From contig JAVVEP010000001.1 in NCBI GenBank assembly GCA_032250735.1, forward strand, positions 186,001 through 250,000: a stretch of DNA of 64,000 nucleotides, in the 5' to 3' direction. Source of the DNA: Gammaproteobacteria bacterium (GTDB lineage: Bacteria > Pseudomonadota > Gammaproteobacteria > SZUA-152). The notes below the pieces were generated by a model. It ran no database searches, was not told the DNA's origin, and saw nothing but the letters and a program-made list of their open reading frames with translations. This document shows positions 46,317 through 54,552 of the stretch, piece by piece; positions within the stretch are counted from its first letter, which is position 1; each line of letters starts with the position of its first letter. A program made the translations under genes and the position numbers.

Positions 46317-47039
46317 TTAATCAAGTACGAGTAAATAGCCAACTGCAAAAGGCGTGCTGCTACTGCTTTCTGGTGATTGGCTTCCGATAATGGCGAGCAG
46401 GTTAAATAAAGGAACGACGATGAATGTCAACACTGCCAGAGGTAGGAGAGCCAATGGTGATACATGCAACATTTGCCATGCCAAAGATAAATTGAATAGC
46501 AATACACTTGATTCAATAGCATTGCCAAAGACAACTGATCGACGAATAGCCAATCCGCTCTTTCTTGTAAGGTGTTGCAGGCCGTGGTACGTCCAGCGCG
46601 TGTAGTCTCCTGGCGCGTCATGAATTGGATAAAGAAATGGCGTGGAAATGATTATGCATCCTCCGGGGGAGACGATGCGACGCGCTTCTTGCAGAGCGAA
46701 ATATGGATCAGTGAGGTGTTCCAACACCTCAAGCATCACTATAGTGTCGAAGCTTCCGTTGGCGAATGGTAACTTATGCGCATCGCCGAATACGTCTGGG
46801 CGAGCGGCATACAGTTTTTTGCCCGTCATTGGGTAGTCCAAGCTGTAATAATCGCAGCTCGTTTTAATATATTTTCGAAGCGGTTGGCGGCCGCATCCAA
46901 TATCTAGAATTTTGCCTGCGGCTTCATTGGCAACAAGCTTATAACGCCTGTGTTCAAATCGATATGCTAAATATTGTGGATGAAACAGCGTATAGCGCAC
47001 ATGGTGCATTATTTGTCGAAGGAGTGATGCACGTATCAT
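46317..47039 (-). CDS. Class I SAM-dependent methyltransferase
   Basis: 240 residues of the Methyltransf_11/UbiE-like type. SAM motif KILDIGCGRQPLRKYI (about residues 39-54), acidic loop SLDYPMTG, DAHKLPFANGSFDTIVMLEVLEHL and the post-motif ARRIVSPGGCIIISTPFLYP. A hydrophobic C-terminal segment (LALLPLAVLTFIVVPLFNLLAI) probably anchors it in the membrane. Its location in the glycan cluster suggests a sugar or lipid-linked substrate. It lies 142 bp downstream of the GT2 gene on the same strand. Confidence 0.8.
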   Translation of the reverse strand: MIRASLLRQIMHHVRYTLFHPQYLAYRFEHRRYKLVANEAAGKILDIGCGRQPLRKYIKTSCDYYSLDYPMTGKKLYAARPDVFGDAHKLPFANGSFDTIVMLEVLEHLTDPYFALQEARRIVSPGGCIIISTPFLYPIHDAPGDYTRWTYHGLQHLTRKSGLAIRRSVVFGNAIESSVLLFNLSLAWQMLHVSPLALLPLAVLTFIVVPLFNLLAIIGSQSPESSSSTPFAVGYLLVLD

Positions 47040-47181
47040 ACGATTTACATTTCTGACTTAGCGGAAGTAAAAATAGAATTTGTTGCCCATAGTTCTAACT
47101 TGGTTCTGAAGTTCTAATGATGATCTTACTATTTATGTCGATTTGAATGTTTAAGATGATGCGGTCAATTTTAATGAAATG

Positions 47182-48090
47182 TTATTTGTCATTTTTCTCA
47201 GATTTGTACATTAATTGTGTGATTTGTTCGGAAACAAGACCAATAAGAAATATGGTCACTGATGCTGTGAGAAGAAAGATGGTCGCGAGTGACAGGCGGC
47301 CCTGTGTTGCAAAGGTGTAAGCATAATACGTGATGCCAGCTAGCGCGTGCAGAAATGCGACGGGAAAAAATAATTTGAGTGGCGAATACAAAGTTCCAAT
47401 TTTGAAAATGATGAGTAGAAAACGCACTCCGTCTTTCACTAGATGAATATGGCTATTGCCAAGTCGTTTCGCTGCCGTTATGGAGATGTATGCAACCGGA
47501 TAGCCAGCACGAAAGAATGCCATTGTGCTAGTGGTAGGGTAGGAGAAACCGTTCGGTAGTAGATAGAGATATTCGCGAAAGCGGTTCGCTCGTGCTGCAC
47601 GAAAACCGGATGTGAGATCTTCGATTTTCTGTCCTGTCATGTAGCTTGCTAGGCGATTATAGAGGCGGTTAGCGATGCTACGCCCGGCACTAGCCTGGGA
47701 ACTGAGGCCACGCGCACCCACTACCATTTCATAGCCTTGGTCGAGTTTTTCCAACAGGCGCGGGATGTCGGCAGGGTCATGTTGGCCATCAGCATCCATG
47801 AACACGATGATGTCTCCCTTCGCCATACGGGCGCCACTCTTAATCGCTGCTCCATTACCCATGCTATACGGGTGATGCAAGATGGTCGCCCCATGGTTTA
47901 GGCCAACCTGTGCTGTATCGTCGCTCGAGCCATCGTCGACGATCAGTATCTCGGCATCAGGACAGGTAACGCGAAGCTGTGGCAGGAGATGGTTCAGGCC
48001 CGCGGCCTCGTTTTTGGCAGGTAGTACAATCGTCAGCATAGGGCAATGTACCTGTGTGATGTCGGTTGGGCACCTGTTGACAGTAGTCAT
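47182..48090 (-). CDS. Family 2 glycosyltransferase, polyprenyl-phosphate sugar synthase type
   Basis: 302 residues. A DPM1/GtrB-like GT2 domain: LTIVLPAKNEAAGL, ILIVDDGSSDDT, FMDADGQHDPADI, VVGARG, followed by two C-terminal membrane helices (about residues 230-285). Such enzymes charge undecaprenyl phosphate with one sugar for use by periplasmic GT-C transferases. That fits its neighbour, the GT-C protein, whose stop overlaps this start in ATGA. The start could also be at Met18 (MLTIVLPAKNE). Confidence 0.85.
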   Translation of the reverse strand: MTTVNRCPTDITQVHCPMLTIVLPAKNEAAGLNHLLPQLRVTCPDAEILIVDDGSSDDTAQVGLNHGATILHHPYSMGNGAAIKSGARMAKGDIIVFMDADGQHDPADIPRLLEKLDQGYEMVVGARGLSSQASAGRSIANRLYNRLASYMTGQKIEDLTSGFRAARANRFREYLYLLPNGFSYPTTSTMAFFRAGYPVAYISITAAKRLGNSHIHLVKDGVRFLLIIFKIGTLYSPLKLFFPVAFLHALAGITYYAYTFATQGRLSLATIFLLTASVTIFLIGLVSEQITQLMYKSEKNDK

Positions 48091-50057
48091 TGAGCTAATC
48101 CTGTGGCTGTGGTGGCTTTTCTGCGACTCTGCATTTGGTCAATCATCCGAAATTTTTCTGCGTACAGTTCATTGTTGCTCATGTGGTACCACGTTTGCTT
48201 GGCATGTTCCCGCGATTGTGCCACCGTTAGCCATTGGCGTGCATCATCAAATTGTTGCGCCAGTAGATAAAGGTTGGCGACGCGTTGCGCAGAAGCAGCG
48301 GTGGGCGCGATTTGGTCGATGATCTGATAGGCCGTCAGTGCTCCGGATGGGTTCTCCTGTTTACGATACAAGTCTCCGCTCAATACATACATGCCGGAGA
48401 TGCTGCGATGCCAGAGTTCATTATCTTCTAGATTAAACAAAGCTGGTATCAGATTATGCAAATCGGCGGTCTGGTTATGGCAGCTGGTCGTGAGTATGCC
48501 TGAAAAAAGGCTTTGCATCGCTGGCCGCAGGCCGTCGGTCATGCGGTGAGAAGGCGTTGCTGAGGCGAGTTCGCTGAAATGGTAGCGCAGGGGTTTGTTG
48601 TTCCGGCAGGCAATGTCGATAGACATGATCGGTATGCTCAAATCGTGTGGGAATCGCCGATAGGCTTCGTCGAGTTCATCTAGCGCCACACCAGCCAGAC
48701 CAGCACCAACGAGTGTTTGCGCGTAGGTACGCTGGGCCCGCGGGGAATCGGGGTGTTCCACTGCCCATATCGGTATGATGCGCATGAGTGAGCCCCACTC
48801 GCTGGCATAACCCCAGGTAGTGGCGGCAGTGATGCCGATGATGATGGTTGCCAATACCGGCGCCAGTCGGCGTAGATCGGAGGTGTATTTTCCCAGAGTA
48901 TTATTGATAGCGACCGTCGCAGCCAGCAGTGGGCCAAATATAGGCAGGTAGTTTCTGTGCTCGAAATACAGCTCCAACGATACCGTGGTGGATTCCAGCA
49001 GATGCCCTCCAAGGAACCACAGCGCACCAAAGCTTAGTAGCGGACGATGCAGGCGATAACGGATGGCTCCAATCAGTGCAACCGTGATCACGAGTGCGCT
49101 GAACAGGGCCATGGGTTGTAACAGGCTGGAATAGATCGGGAAGTCATCATGGAACAGCCCCAGCCCCGATACGCGCATGCTGAACAGGCTAGACAGATAG
49201 TCCAGCAAGACGACTGGTTGGGTGATGACCCGCTCTAGCAGAGTGAAGTCCCGTGTCTGATAAGAACCGATCCAACGAGGTAAGTAGGCGAGGTAAGCGA
49301 CCAGAGCAACGGAGGGAAACACGATGAAGGTGCGACGCCACCAAATGAATGCCCGATTGGTGGGAAGGTGCGCAAGCAGAGTGAATTCCACCACCAGTAG
49401 ATACACCGCCAGCAAGATGCCTGATTCCTTGCTCAAGACTGCTAGCAAGGTGCTGAGTCCCAGCGAAAGTGTCATCCAAACCATTGCGCGGCTATTGGGG
49501 TTCGGGTTGCGCAGGCGTAATTGGAGATGTAACGCGACACCGATGACCACAAACAGCGTGGAAAGTTGGGTCATGCGTTGAACCACATAGCTTACTGTGG
49601 ATACCTGTAATGGATGCACCAACCATAGGGCCATTATGGTAAGCGCCAGCCAATCGGCCCCTGCCGTGCTGGTAAAGGGCCGTAGCATCTGCCGTCCTGC
49701 GATAAATAGCACTATCCCAATGAGCAGGTGCAATAAGAGATTGGTACGTTTGAAGCCTCCCGGCTGTGAGGGCCAGGCGTTGTCGTCAAGTAGAAATGAC
49801 AGTTTGGAGATCGGACGTCCAAGGGGGCCGGCTTGGCCATCTCGAAGGTATCCACGTAGTGACTCAATGTCGTTCACCGGGCGTAGGGTACCTAGGTTGT
49901 CGAAGTCATCCAGCATGAAAAAGCCAGGAATCGCTGGCTGGAAAACCATCCAGGTCAGTGCAAGCAGTCCGAGGAATGTTGCTGCGACTAGGAGGGGATG
50001 CCTAGGATTAGGCAGGTTGGAGCTAGAGTTGTTCAATGTGGTCAAATCATCACGCAT
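48087..50057 (-). CDS. Multi-span membrane GT-C/TPR protein, candidate pilin glycosyltransferase
   Basis: 656 residues from ATG 50057; the frame opens further upstream with a TTG that lies inside the pilA terminator and is not used. About 11 membrane segments. The first periplasmic loop carries an acidic DDFDNL motif followed by GRPISKLSFLLDD, and a later loop has HPLQVSTVSYVVQRMTQLS, the pattern of GT-C glycosyltransferases and of TfpW-like pilin glycosylation proteins. The last ~220 residues look like helical TPR repeats (ENPSGALTAYQIIDQIAP). Being directly downstream of pilA, as tfp accessory genes are in Pseudomonas, it may glycosylate pilin in the periplasm. The function is inferred, not shown. 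Confidence 0.65.
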   Translation of the reverse strand: MRDDLTTLNNSSSNLPNPRHPLLVAATFLGLLALTWMVFQPAIPGFFMLDDFDNLGTLRPVNDIESLRGYLRDGQAGPLGRPISKLSFLLDDNAWPSQPGGFKRTNLLLHLLIGIVLFIAGRQMLRPFTSTAGADWLALTIMALWLVHPLQVSTVSYVVQRMTQLSTLFVVIGVALHLQLRLRNPNPNSRAMVWMTLSLGLSTLLAVLSKESGILLAVYLLVVEFTLLAHLPTNRAFIWWRRTFIVFPSVALVAYLAYLPRWIGSYQTRDFTLLERVITQPVVLLDYLSSLFSMRVSGLGLFHDDFPIYSSLLQPMALFSALVITVALIGAIRYRLHRPLLSFGALWFLGGHLLESTTVSLELYFEHRNYLPIFGPLLAATVAINNTLGKYTSDLRRLAPVLATIIIGITAATTWGYASEWGSLMRIIPIWAVEHPDSPRAQRTYAQTLVGAGLAGVALDELDEAYRRFPHDLSIPIMSIDIACRNNKPLRYHFSELASATPSHRMTDGLRPAMQSLFSGILTTSCHNQTADLHNLIPALFNLEDNELWHRSISGMYVLSGDLYRKQENPSGALTAYQIIDQIAPTAASAQRVANLYLLAQQFDDARQWLTVAQSREHAKQTWYHMSNNELYAEKFRMIDQMQSRRKATTATGLAQ

Positions 50058-50084
50058 TAGCAGTTTATTATGTGTAGTTGCGCA

Positions 50085-50112
50085 CAAAAATAAAGCCCCC
50101 TTGCGGGGGCTT
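50085..50112 (-). terminator. Intrinsic terminator after pilA
   Basis: AAGCCCCC (50093-50100) and GGGGGCTT (50105-50112) form an 8-bp stem with a TTGC loop. On the minus strand the stem is followed by TTATTTTTG, a good T-tract. It separates the abundant pilA message from the downstream GT-C gene. Confidence 0.88.
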
Positions 50113-50144
50113 CATCACATCATTCTCGTCATGCTACTGCCGGG

Positions 50145-50588
50145 TTATAAGCGGCAATTAGCGGGGCGATATTTGGCTGGCAGGGTGCCGCCAGTACAAT
50201 CAACCTGCACACCATTCGCGTTGCCTATGACTTGATACAGGAACGTTGTGGTATCAGCGCCTGCGCCAAGATTTGCCAGGGTATAGGTCAGCAAGGTGCC
50301 GCCGGAGCTGGTTGCAAAGGCGATGGCGCTGACAAATTCACTCTGGTCTGCATTTGTATTGATACCTGCGGCGGCGGTTGTGGCCGGCATGCTGCCCGTA
50401 GAAATGTAGTATTCAGCGACGCTGGTACGGGCAGCGCTGGCGAGTACCAGTACTTCACTCACTTTGGCGCGAATGGTGTAATCCTGATAGGCCGGAATTG
50501 CGATGGCGGCCAGGATGCCGATGATGGCTACCACGATCATCAGTTCGATCAGGGTGAAACCCTTTTGTACTGTTCTTATGTGTTGCAT
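50145..50588 (-). CDS. pilA: Type IV major pilin PilA
   Basis: 147 residues from ATG 50588, which has GGAGG 8 bases upstream; a longer in-frame start is not needed. Leader [10 protein letters not shown], then cleavage before [22 protein letters not shown], with Glu5 present, the standard class IVa signal cut and methylated by PilD. The globular domain is short. Two cysteines near the end (VDCTGG ... PANC) should form the disulfide D-loop. Ser/Thr-rich stretches ([17 protein letters not shown]) could be glycan sites. Regulation: sigma-54 type promoter at 50759-50774 with PilR/PilS encoded upstream, intrinsic terminator behind. Confidence 0.96.
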   Translation of the reverse strand: MQHIRTVQKGFTLIELMIVVAIIGILAAIAIPAYQDYTIRAKVSEVLVLASAARTSVAEYYISTGSMPATTAAAGINTNADQSEFVSAIAFATSSGGTLLTYTLANLGAGADTTTFLYQVIGNANGVQVDCTGGTLPAKYRPANCRL

Positions 50589-50758
50589 GGATAAATCCTC
50601 CAGTGTGTTCATGAAAAACCGTTTGTTGCGCATTTCCCGATGTTGAGTATTACCGTCTAGATCGGTGGTGACGTTTTCCTTATTCGGTCGTTGCCGCAGA
50701 TTCTTTAGTCTCTGTGGCGGGCGCCCAAAACGGGGAAATCCGCACTTGCCAGAGTACT

Positions 50759-50774
50759 TGCATGTGGTGTGCCA
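50759..50774 (-). promoter_or_regulatory. Sigma-54 promoter of pilA
   Basis: On the minus strand TGGCAC at -24 and ATGCA at -12 have the exact GG-to-GC spacing required for sigma-54. It predicts a start near 50747 and a leader of about 160 nt. PilR, a sigma-54 activator, is encoded just upstream. Confidence 0.8.
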
Positions 50775-50832
50775 AAAGCTATCGGGGTGACTGTTTTAGC
50801 CGGCCGGGGTATTGTGAGTGGATAAAATGCCA

Positions 50833-50853
50833 ATTATAACAAAAAGTTATAAT
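50833..50853. promoter_or_regulatory. AT-rich palindrome upstream of pilA promoter
   Basis: ATTATAAC and GTTATAAT (8-bp arms) flank AAAAA, about 60-80 bp upstream of the -24 element. It could be an activator or bending site in the enhancer region; no known consensus was matched. Confidence 0.45.
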
Positions 50854-50938
50854 CGTGTTTTGGGGCTCGAGGTTTCGGGTCGGTGTGCGGGGATTGACGC
50901 CCTTCGCCTTGTTGGGCAGGCGGCGCCTTTCACGCCGG

Positions 50939-50951
50939 GTCACAATGTGAC
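50939..50951. promoter_or_regulatory. Palindrome GTCACAATGTGAC upstream of pilA
   Basis: A perfect 13-bp palindrome, 165 bp upstream of the -24 element, a usual distance for sigma-54 enhancers. The half-site GTCACA does not clearly match the published PilR half-site, so the binding protein is open. Confidence 0.4.
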
Positions 50952-50976
50952 AATTTTGGTCAGTCTGTTAGGGGTA

Positions 50977-50997
50977 AGTGCTAAGTACTAAGTGCTG
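50977..50997. repeat. Short heptamer repeat related to AGTGCTG
   Basis: AGTGCTA, AGTACTA and AGTGCTG in tandem followed by AGT. This is the same heptamer family as the eight-copy array at 32331-32386. Confidence 0.8.
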
Positions 50998-51008
50998 AGT
51001 TGGGCCGG

Positions 51009-51045
51009 CACTATACGCAGTTTATTTATGTGTCTGCGTATAGTG
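51009..51045 (-). terminator. Hairpin downstream of pilR
   Basis: CACTATACGCAG (51009-51020) and CTGCGTATAGTG (51034-51045) are perfect 12-bp inverted arms around a 13-base loop, 47 bp after the pilR stop. There is no T-tract; it may end or stabilise the pilSR transcript. Confidence 0.5.
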
Positions 51046-51091
51046 TCTGGATGTTTTCTGTTCCTGGCGAGTTCCCGTTGCTATTCCAGTG

Positions 51092-52453
51092 CTATTCCAG
51101 TCCCAGTTTTTTGAGGCGATACCGCAGCGCCCTAAAGCTGAGCCCCAGCAGCTTGGCGGCGGCGGTCTTGTTGTATCGGGTCTGCTCCAGGGCTTGGAGG
51201 ATGGCCATCTTTTCGATCTCGCCGAGGTGTGCTTCGAGGTGGATCTGGCCGGAGTCCAGTGGGCCGGGCATGGGCGGGATAAGAGAGGTGGTGTCCGTGG
51301 TCTGCGGCAGGTGCAGGTCACGCTGGCGTATGGTGTTGTCTTCGCACAGGGTCATGGCCCGTTCGAGGATGTTTTCCAATTCGCGCACGTTGCCGGGGAA
51401 GCGGTACTGGCTGAGCGCCCCCAAGGCATCGGGGGCGAGGGTGGGGGTGGGCAGGTCCATCTGCCGGGCAAGTTTGTGCAGGGTGTGCGCGGTGAGCTGG
51501 GGGATGTCCTCGGCGCGATCACGTAGCGGTGGCACCGGCAGCTGGATGACGTTGATGCGGTAGTACAGATCCTGTCGGAATTTGCCCTCTTCGACCAGCC
51601 GGCTCAGGCCCTTGTGGGTGGCGCTGAGGATGCGTACGTCGATGCTGGTCTCGTTGGCCGCGCCGACCGGGCGGATGGCCTTTTCCTGGATGGCGCGCAG
51701 TAGTTTGACCTGCATGTGCAGGGGCAGGTCGGCGACCTCATCCAGAAACAGGGTGCCGCCATCGGCGGCCTGGAACAGGCCCGCCTTGTCGGCGATGGCG
51801 CCGGTGAAGCTGCCCTTTTGATGGCCGAAAAATTCGCTCTCCATGAGTTCGTCGGGGATCGCTCCGCAGTTGACGGGGATGAAGGGCTGATTGGCGCGCG
51901 GCCCCTTGCTGTGGATCAGCCGGGCTACCAGTTCCTTGCCGGTGCCGGATTCGCCGCTGATGTAGATGGGCGCCTGGCTGCGCGCGACTTTGGCGATGGT
52001 GGCGCGGGTGTGGCGCATGAGTTCGGAGTCGCCGAGCAATTCATCGCGGGAACGGCGATCCAGCTGCGGCTGACTTTCGGAGACCCGGAGCGCGGTATTG
52101 ACCAGGTTGCGCAGGATGTGCAGATCCACCGGCTTGGAGACAAAATCAAACGCGCCGGCCTTGAGGGCCTTGATCGCCCATTCCATATTGCCGTGGGCGG
52201 TGATCATGGCGACCGGGATCTTCGGGTAATGCTGCTGGATGTGTTCCACCAGCTCCAGGCCGTTGCCGTCGGGCAGTTTCATGTCGGTGAGGCACAGGTC
52301 GAAGTGGTGTCTGGATAACAGGTCCCGGGCCTGGCCGAGGTCCGCCGCGGCGCGGGTGTCGATATTCATGCGCCCCAGCGTCAGCTCCAGCAGTTCGCAG
52401 ATGTCGGGTTCGTCGTCGACGATGAGGGCATGGGGTTGAGTGGCGGTATTCAT
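51092..52453 (-). CDS. pilR: Sigma-54 dependent response regulator PilR
   Basis: 453 residues, NtrC family. Receiver domain (about 8-120) with IVDDEPDICELLELTL and LTDMKLPDGNG, AAA+ domain (about 138-370) with Walker A GESGTGKELVARL, the sigma-54 contact loop GSFTGA, and Walker B GGTLFLDEVADLP, then a Fis-type HTH at the end (KTAAAKLLGLSFRALRYRLKKLG). It activates pilA, for which a sigma-54 promoter is seen at 50759-50774. Its start overlaps the pilS stop, so kinase and regulator are translationally coupled. Confidence 0.95.
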   Translation of the reverse strand: MNTATQPHALIVDDEPDICELLELTLGRMNIDTRAAADLGQARDLLSRHHFDLCLTDMKLPDGNGLELVEHIQQHYPKIPVAMITAHGNMEWAIKALKAGAFDFVSKPVDLHILRNLVNTALRVSESQPQLDRRSRDELLGDSELMRHTRATIAKVARSQAPIYISGESGTGKELVARLIHSKGPRANQPFIPVNCGAIPDELMESEFFGHQKGSFTGAIADKAGLFQAADGGTLFLDEVADLPLHMQVKLLRAIQEKAIRPVGAANETSIDVRILSATHKGLSRLVEEGKFRQDLYYRINVIQLPVPPLRDRAEDIPQLTAHTLHKLARQMDLPTPTLAPDALGALSQYRFPGNVRELENILERAMTLCEDNTIRQRDLHLPQTTDTTSLIPPMPGPLDSGQIHLEAHLGEIEKMAILQALEQTRYNKTAAAKLLGLSFRALRYRLKKLGLE

Positions 52454-54123
52454 GGATTTTTGACGCGGCTAATGGACTCTGTGGTGGATTTGGCCGACAC
52501 GGGCGCATTGGCAAATTCTAACCGAAAACAGGCCCCGCCGGTGGGGATCGCCACATAATTGAGCCGCGCCTGATTGCTTTCACACAGCTCGCGGGCGATG
52601 TACAGGCCCAGACCGGAGCCTTTGCTCTCGGTGGTAAAGAAGGGTTCGAAGATGTTGGGTGCGACATCGGGCGGAATGCCGGGGCCCTGGTCAATCACGT
52701 CGATGAAGGGGGCGTGGGATTTGGTGGACTGGCCACAATGCAGTTCCAGTTTTGGCTGACGCGGAAATCCCTGGCTGTGACGCAGGCCGTTGTGACACAG
52801 GTTCCACAGCACCTGGTGCAGCTGGGTGGCGTCCATGTGGGCGGTGATGTCAGCCGGTTCCACGTGCAGGCGGATGTCGGCCGGATCGCATTTCTGGCTG
52901 TGCACAAATTCGTTGACGAAGTCTTCCAGCCACGGTTTCAGGGCAATGGTTTCCGGCATGGAGTGATCGCGGCGGCTCAATTGCAGCACGTTTTCAATGA
53001 TGTCATTGACCCGTCGGCTGTTGGTGTGAATGATCTCCAGCAGGCGTTTTTCCGAGGGATTGTCGCTGGCCGTCTCCGTCAGCAACTGCTCGGCATGGCT
53101 GATGGCGCCAAGCGGGTTGCGGATCTCGTGGGCGATGCTGGCGGTGAGGCGGCCCAGCGAGGCGAGCTTCATCTGCTGGGCCTGCTGGGCCATGCGTGCG
53201 GTGTCCTCGAGAAAAATCAGCGTGCCGGCGCGGGCTTCGCTACCCAGCGCCGTCATGTTGGGCAGCAGTTCTACCGAGCCGCCGCCGGGGCGAAACATGC
53301 GCGCCTCCGACAGGCCGCCACGGCGCCAGTCGATCAGTTGCTCGGCCAGCTCCGGGGAGATGAGTTTCAGGCTTTTGCTGCTCGTGCTACCCATGGAGGG
53401 CAGGCCCAGCATGTACCAGGCCGATTCGTTCATCAGTCGCACCCGCAGGTCGGCATCGACCACCACAATGCCGGACTGCATGCGCTGCAGGACGTGTTGA
53501 TTGAGTTGCGCAAGATTGGCCAGGTCGACACCGCGCTGCGCCGCCAGTGCCTCGCTCTCGCGTATGCGCGACGACAGCACATGGGCCAGAAAGGCGGTGG
53601 CAAACAGGCTCGCCCCCAGGATCCCGGCCTGGGTGAAATTGGAGGTCAGTGCCGGATCCTGATGGGCGAGCACCTGTTCGCCCAGTACCGCGATGGCCGC
53701 GATGGCCGCGAAAAGATTGGCCGCCCGGCTGCTGAGCAACAGGCTGTTGCCGGCGATGGCCACGATCAGCAGCATGCCAAGCCCCGTCTCGATGCCGCCA
53801 CTGGCGCGCATGATCAGGGTGAGCGAGAGGATGTCGATGACCATCAGCCCGTAGGTGAGGACGCGGAATTCTGTCCACCGCAGACGGATCGCAAAACTGG
53901 CAGCCAGGGCGACGCCGAGATAGACAAAGCTGATGGTCTGAAACAGCGAGGGGTTGGCGCTGCCCAGTACCGGCAGGTTGCCCTTTACAAACACGGCGCT
54001 GACAAACAGCGCCGCCAGGGTAATGCGATACAGATTGAGGTAATGCAGCGGGCGCCAGGCGCGCTCACTATCAAGGTGCGAGAGGGTGCTGGTTTCGGCC
54101 TGGGAAAAACTCGATGTGGGCAC
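52450..54123 (-). CDS. pilS: Sensor histidine kinase PilS
   Basis: 557 residues. Six hydrophobic membrane segments in the first ~190 residues, a PAS domain (about 205-310, starting MQSGIVVVDADLRVRLMNESA), HisKA with phospho-acceptor His in LTASIAHEIRNPLGAISHAEQLL (near 335), and the HATPase domain with NLCHNGLRHS, DQGPGIPP, FFTTESKGSGLGLYIAREL. It phosphorylates PilR. In Pseudomonas it senses pilin level through direct contact with PilA in the membrane; the same is likely here. Confidence 0.95.
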   Translation of the reverse strand: MPTSSFSQAETSTLSHLDSERAWRPLHYLNLYRITLAALFVSAVFVKGNLPVLGSANPSLFQTISFVYLGVALAASFAIRLRWTEFRVLTYGLMVIDILSLTLIMRASGGIETGLGMLLIVAIAGNSLLLSSRAANLFAAIAAIAVLGEQVLAHQDPALTSNFTQAGILGASLFATAFLAHVLSSRIRESEALAAQRGVDLANLAQLNQHVLQRMQSGIVVVDADLRVRLMNESAWYMLGLPSMGSTSSKSLKLISPELAEQLIDWRRGGLSEARMFRPGGGSVELLPNMTALGSEARAGTLIFLEDTARMAQQAQQMKLASLGRLTASIAHEIRNPLGAISHAEQLLTETASDNPSEKRLLEIIHTNSRRVNDIIENVLQLSRRDHSMPETIALKPWLEDFVNEFVHSQKCDPADIRLHVEPADITAHMDATQLHQVLWNLCHNGLRHSQGFPRQPKLELHCGQSTKSHAPFIDVIDQGPGIPPDVAPNIFEPFFTTESKGSGLGLYIARELCESNQARLNYVAIPTGGACFRLEFANAPVSAKSTTESISRVKNP

Positions 54124-54139
54124 GGTTTATGGGGTCTGA

Positions 54140-54394
54140 TCAGTGGCTTTGATATTGCTGGCGGCAGTCCGCACTACAGAAATAGCGGCCATCCTGATGA
54201 ATTGTTTCAGTTTTTGGCGCATGCGTCCGACAATGGTCACAGGCAACGGTTTGGGCGTAGGCCATGCTGCGGGGAGGTCTGTCGGTGGTTTGCTGGCGTT
54301 GACGCTGTTGTTGATGAGACCGATACAGCTGGCGAATCAGCAGTAGGGCCAGGCCGATGGCTGCGATCAGAAATATCCCGCGAAGAAATGGCAT
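54140..54394 (-). CDS. PP0621-family small membrane protein
   Basis: 84 residues from ATG 54394; the frame extends upstream but Met at MPFLRGIFLIAAIG begins the conserved part. One N-terminal membrane helix, a Gln/Arg-rich linker, then a zinc-ribbon-like C-terminal end with CDHCRTHAP and YFCSADCRQQYQ. It resembles the PP0621 family encoded next to pilS in Pseudomonas; function unknown. It lies 16 bp upstream of pilS and may share its transcript. Confidence 0.75.
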   Translation of the reverse strand: MPFLRGIFLIAAIGLALLLIRQLYRSHQQQRQRQQTTDRPPRSMAYAQTVACDHCRTHAPKTETIHQDGRYFCSADCRQQYQSH

Positions 54395-54552
54395 GGGCGA
54401 GAGTATACGCGGCAGACTGTGTGGCGGCGAGTGGGGCGGTCTCAATATTAGATTAGGTGTTTTACGGCAGCGAGGGATGTGCGGCTATCGGTCGTGGATT
54501 TTGCAATCGCTTATGTAATCGATGATGCAATCGTAGACTTTGGATCAAGTGA

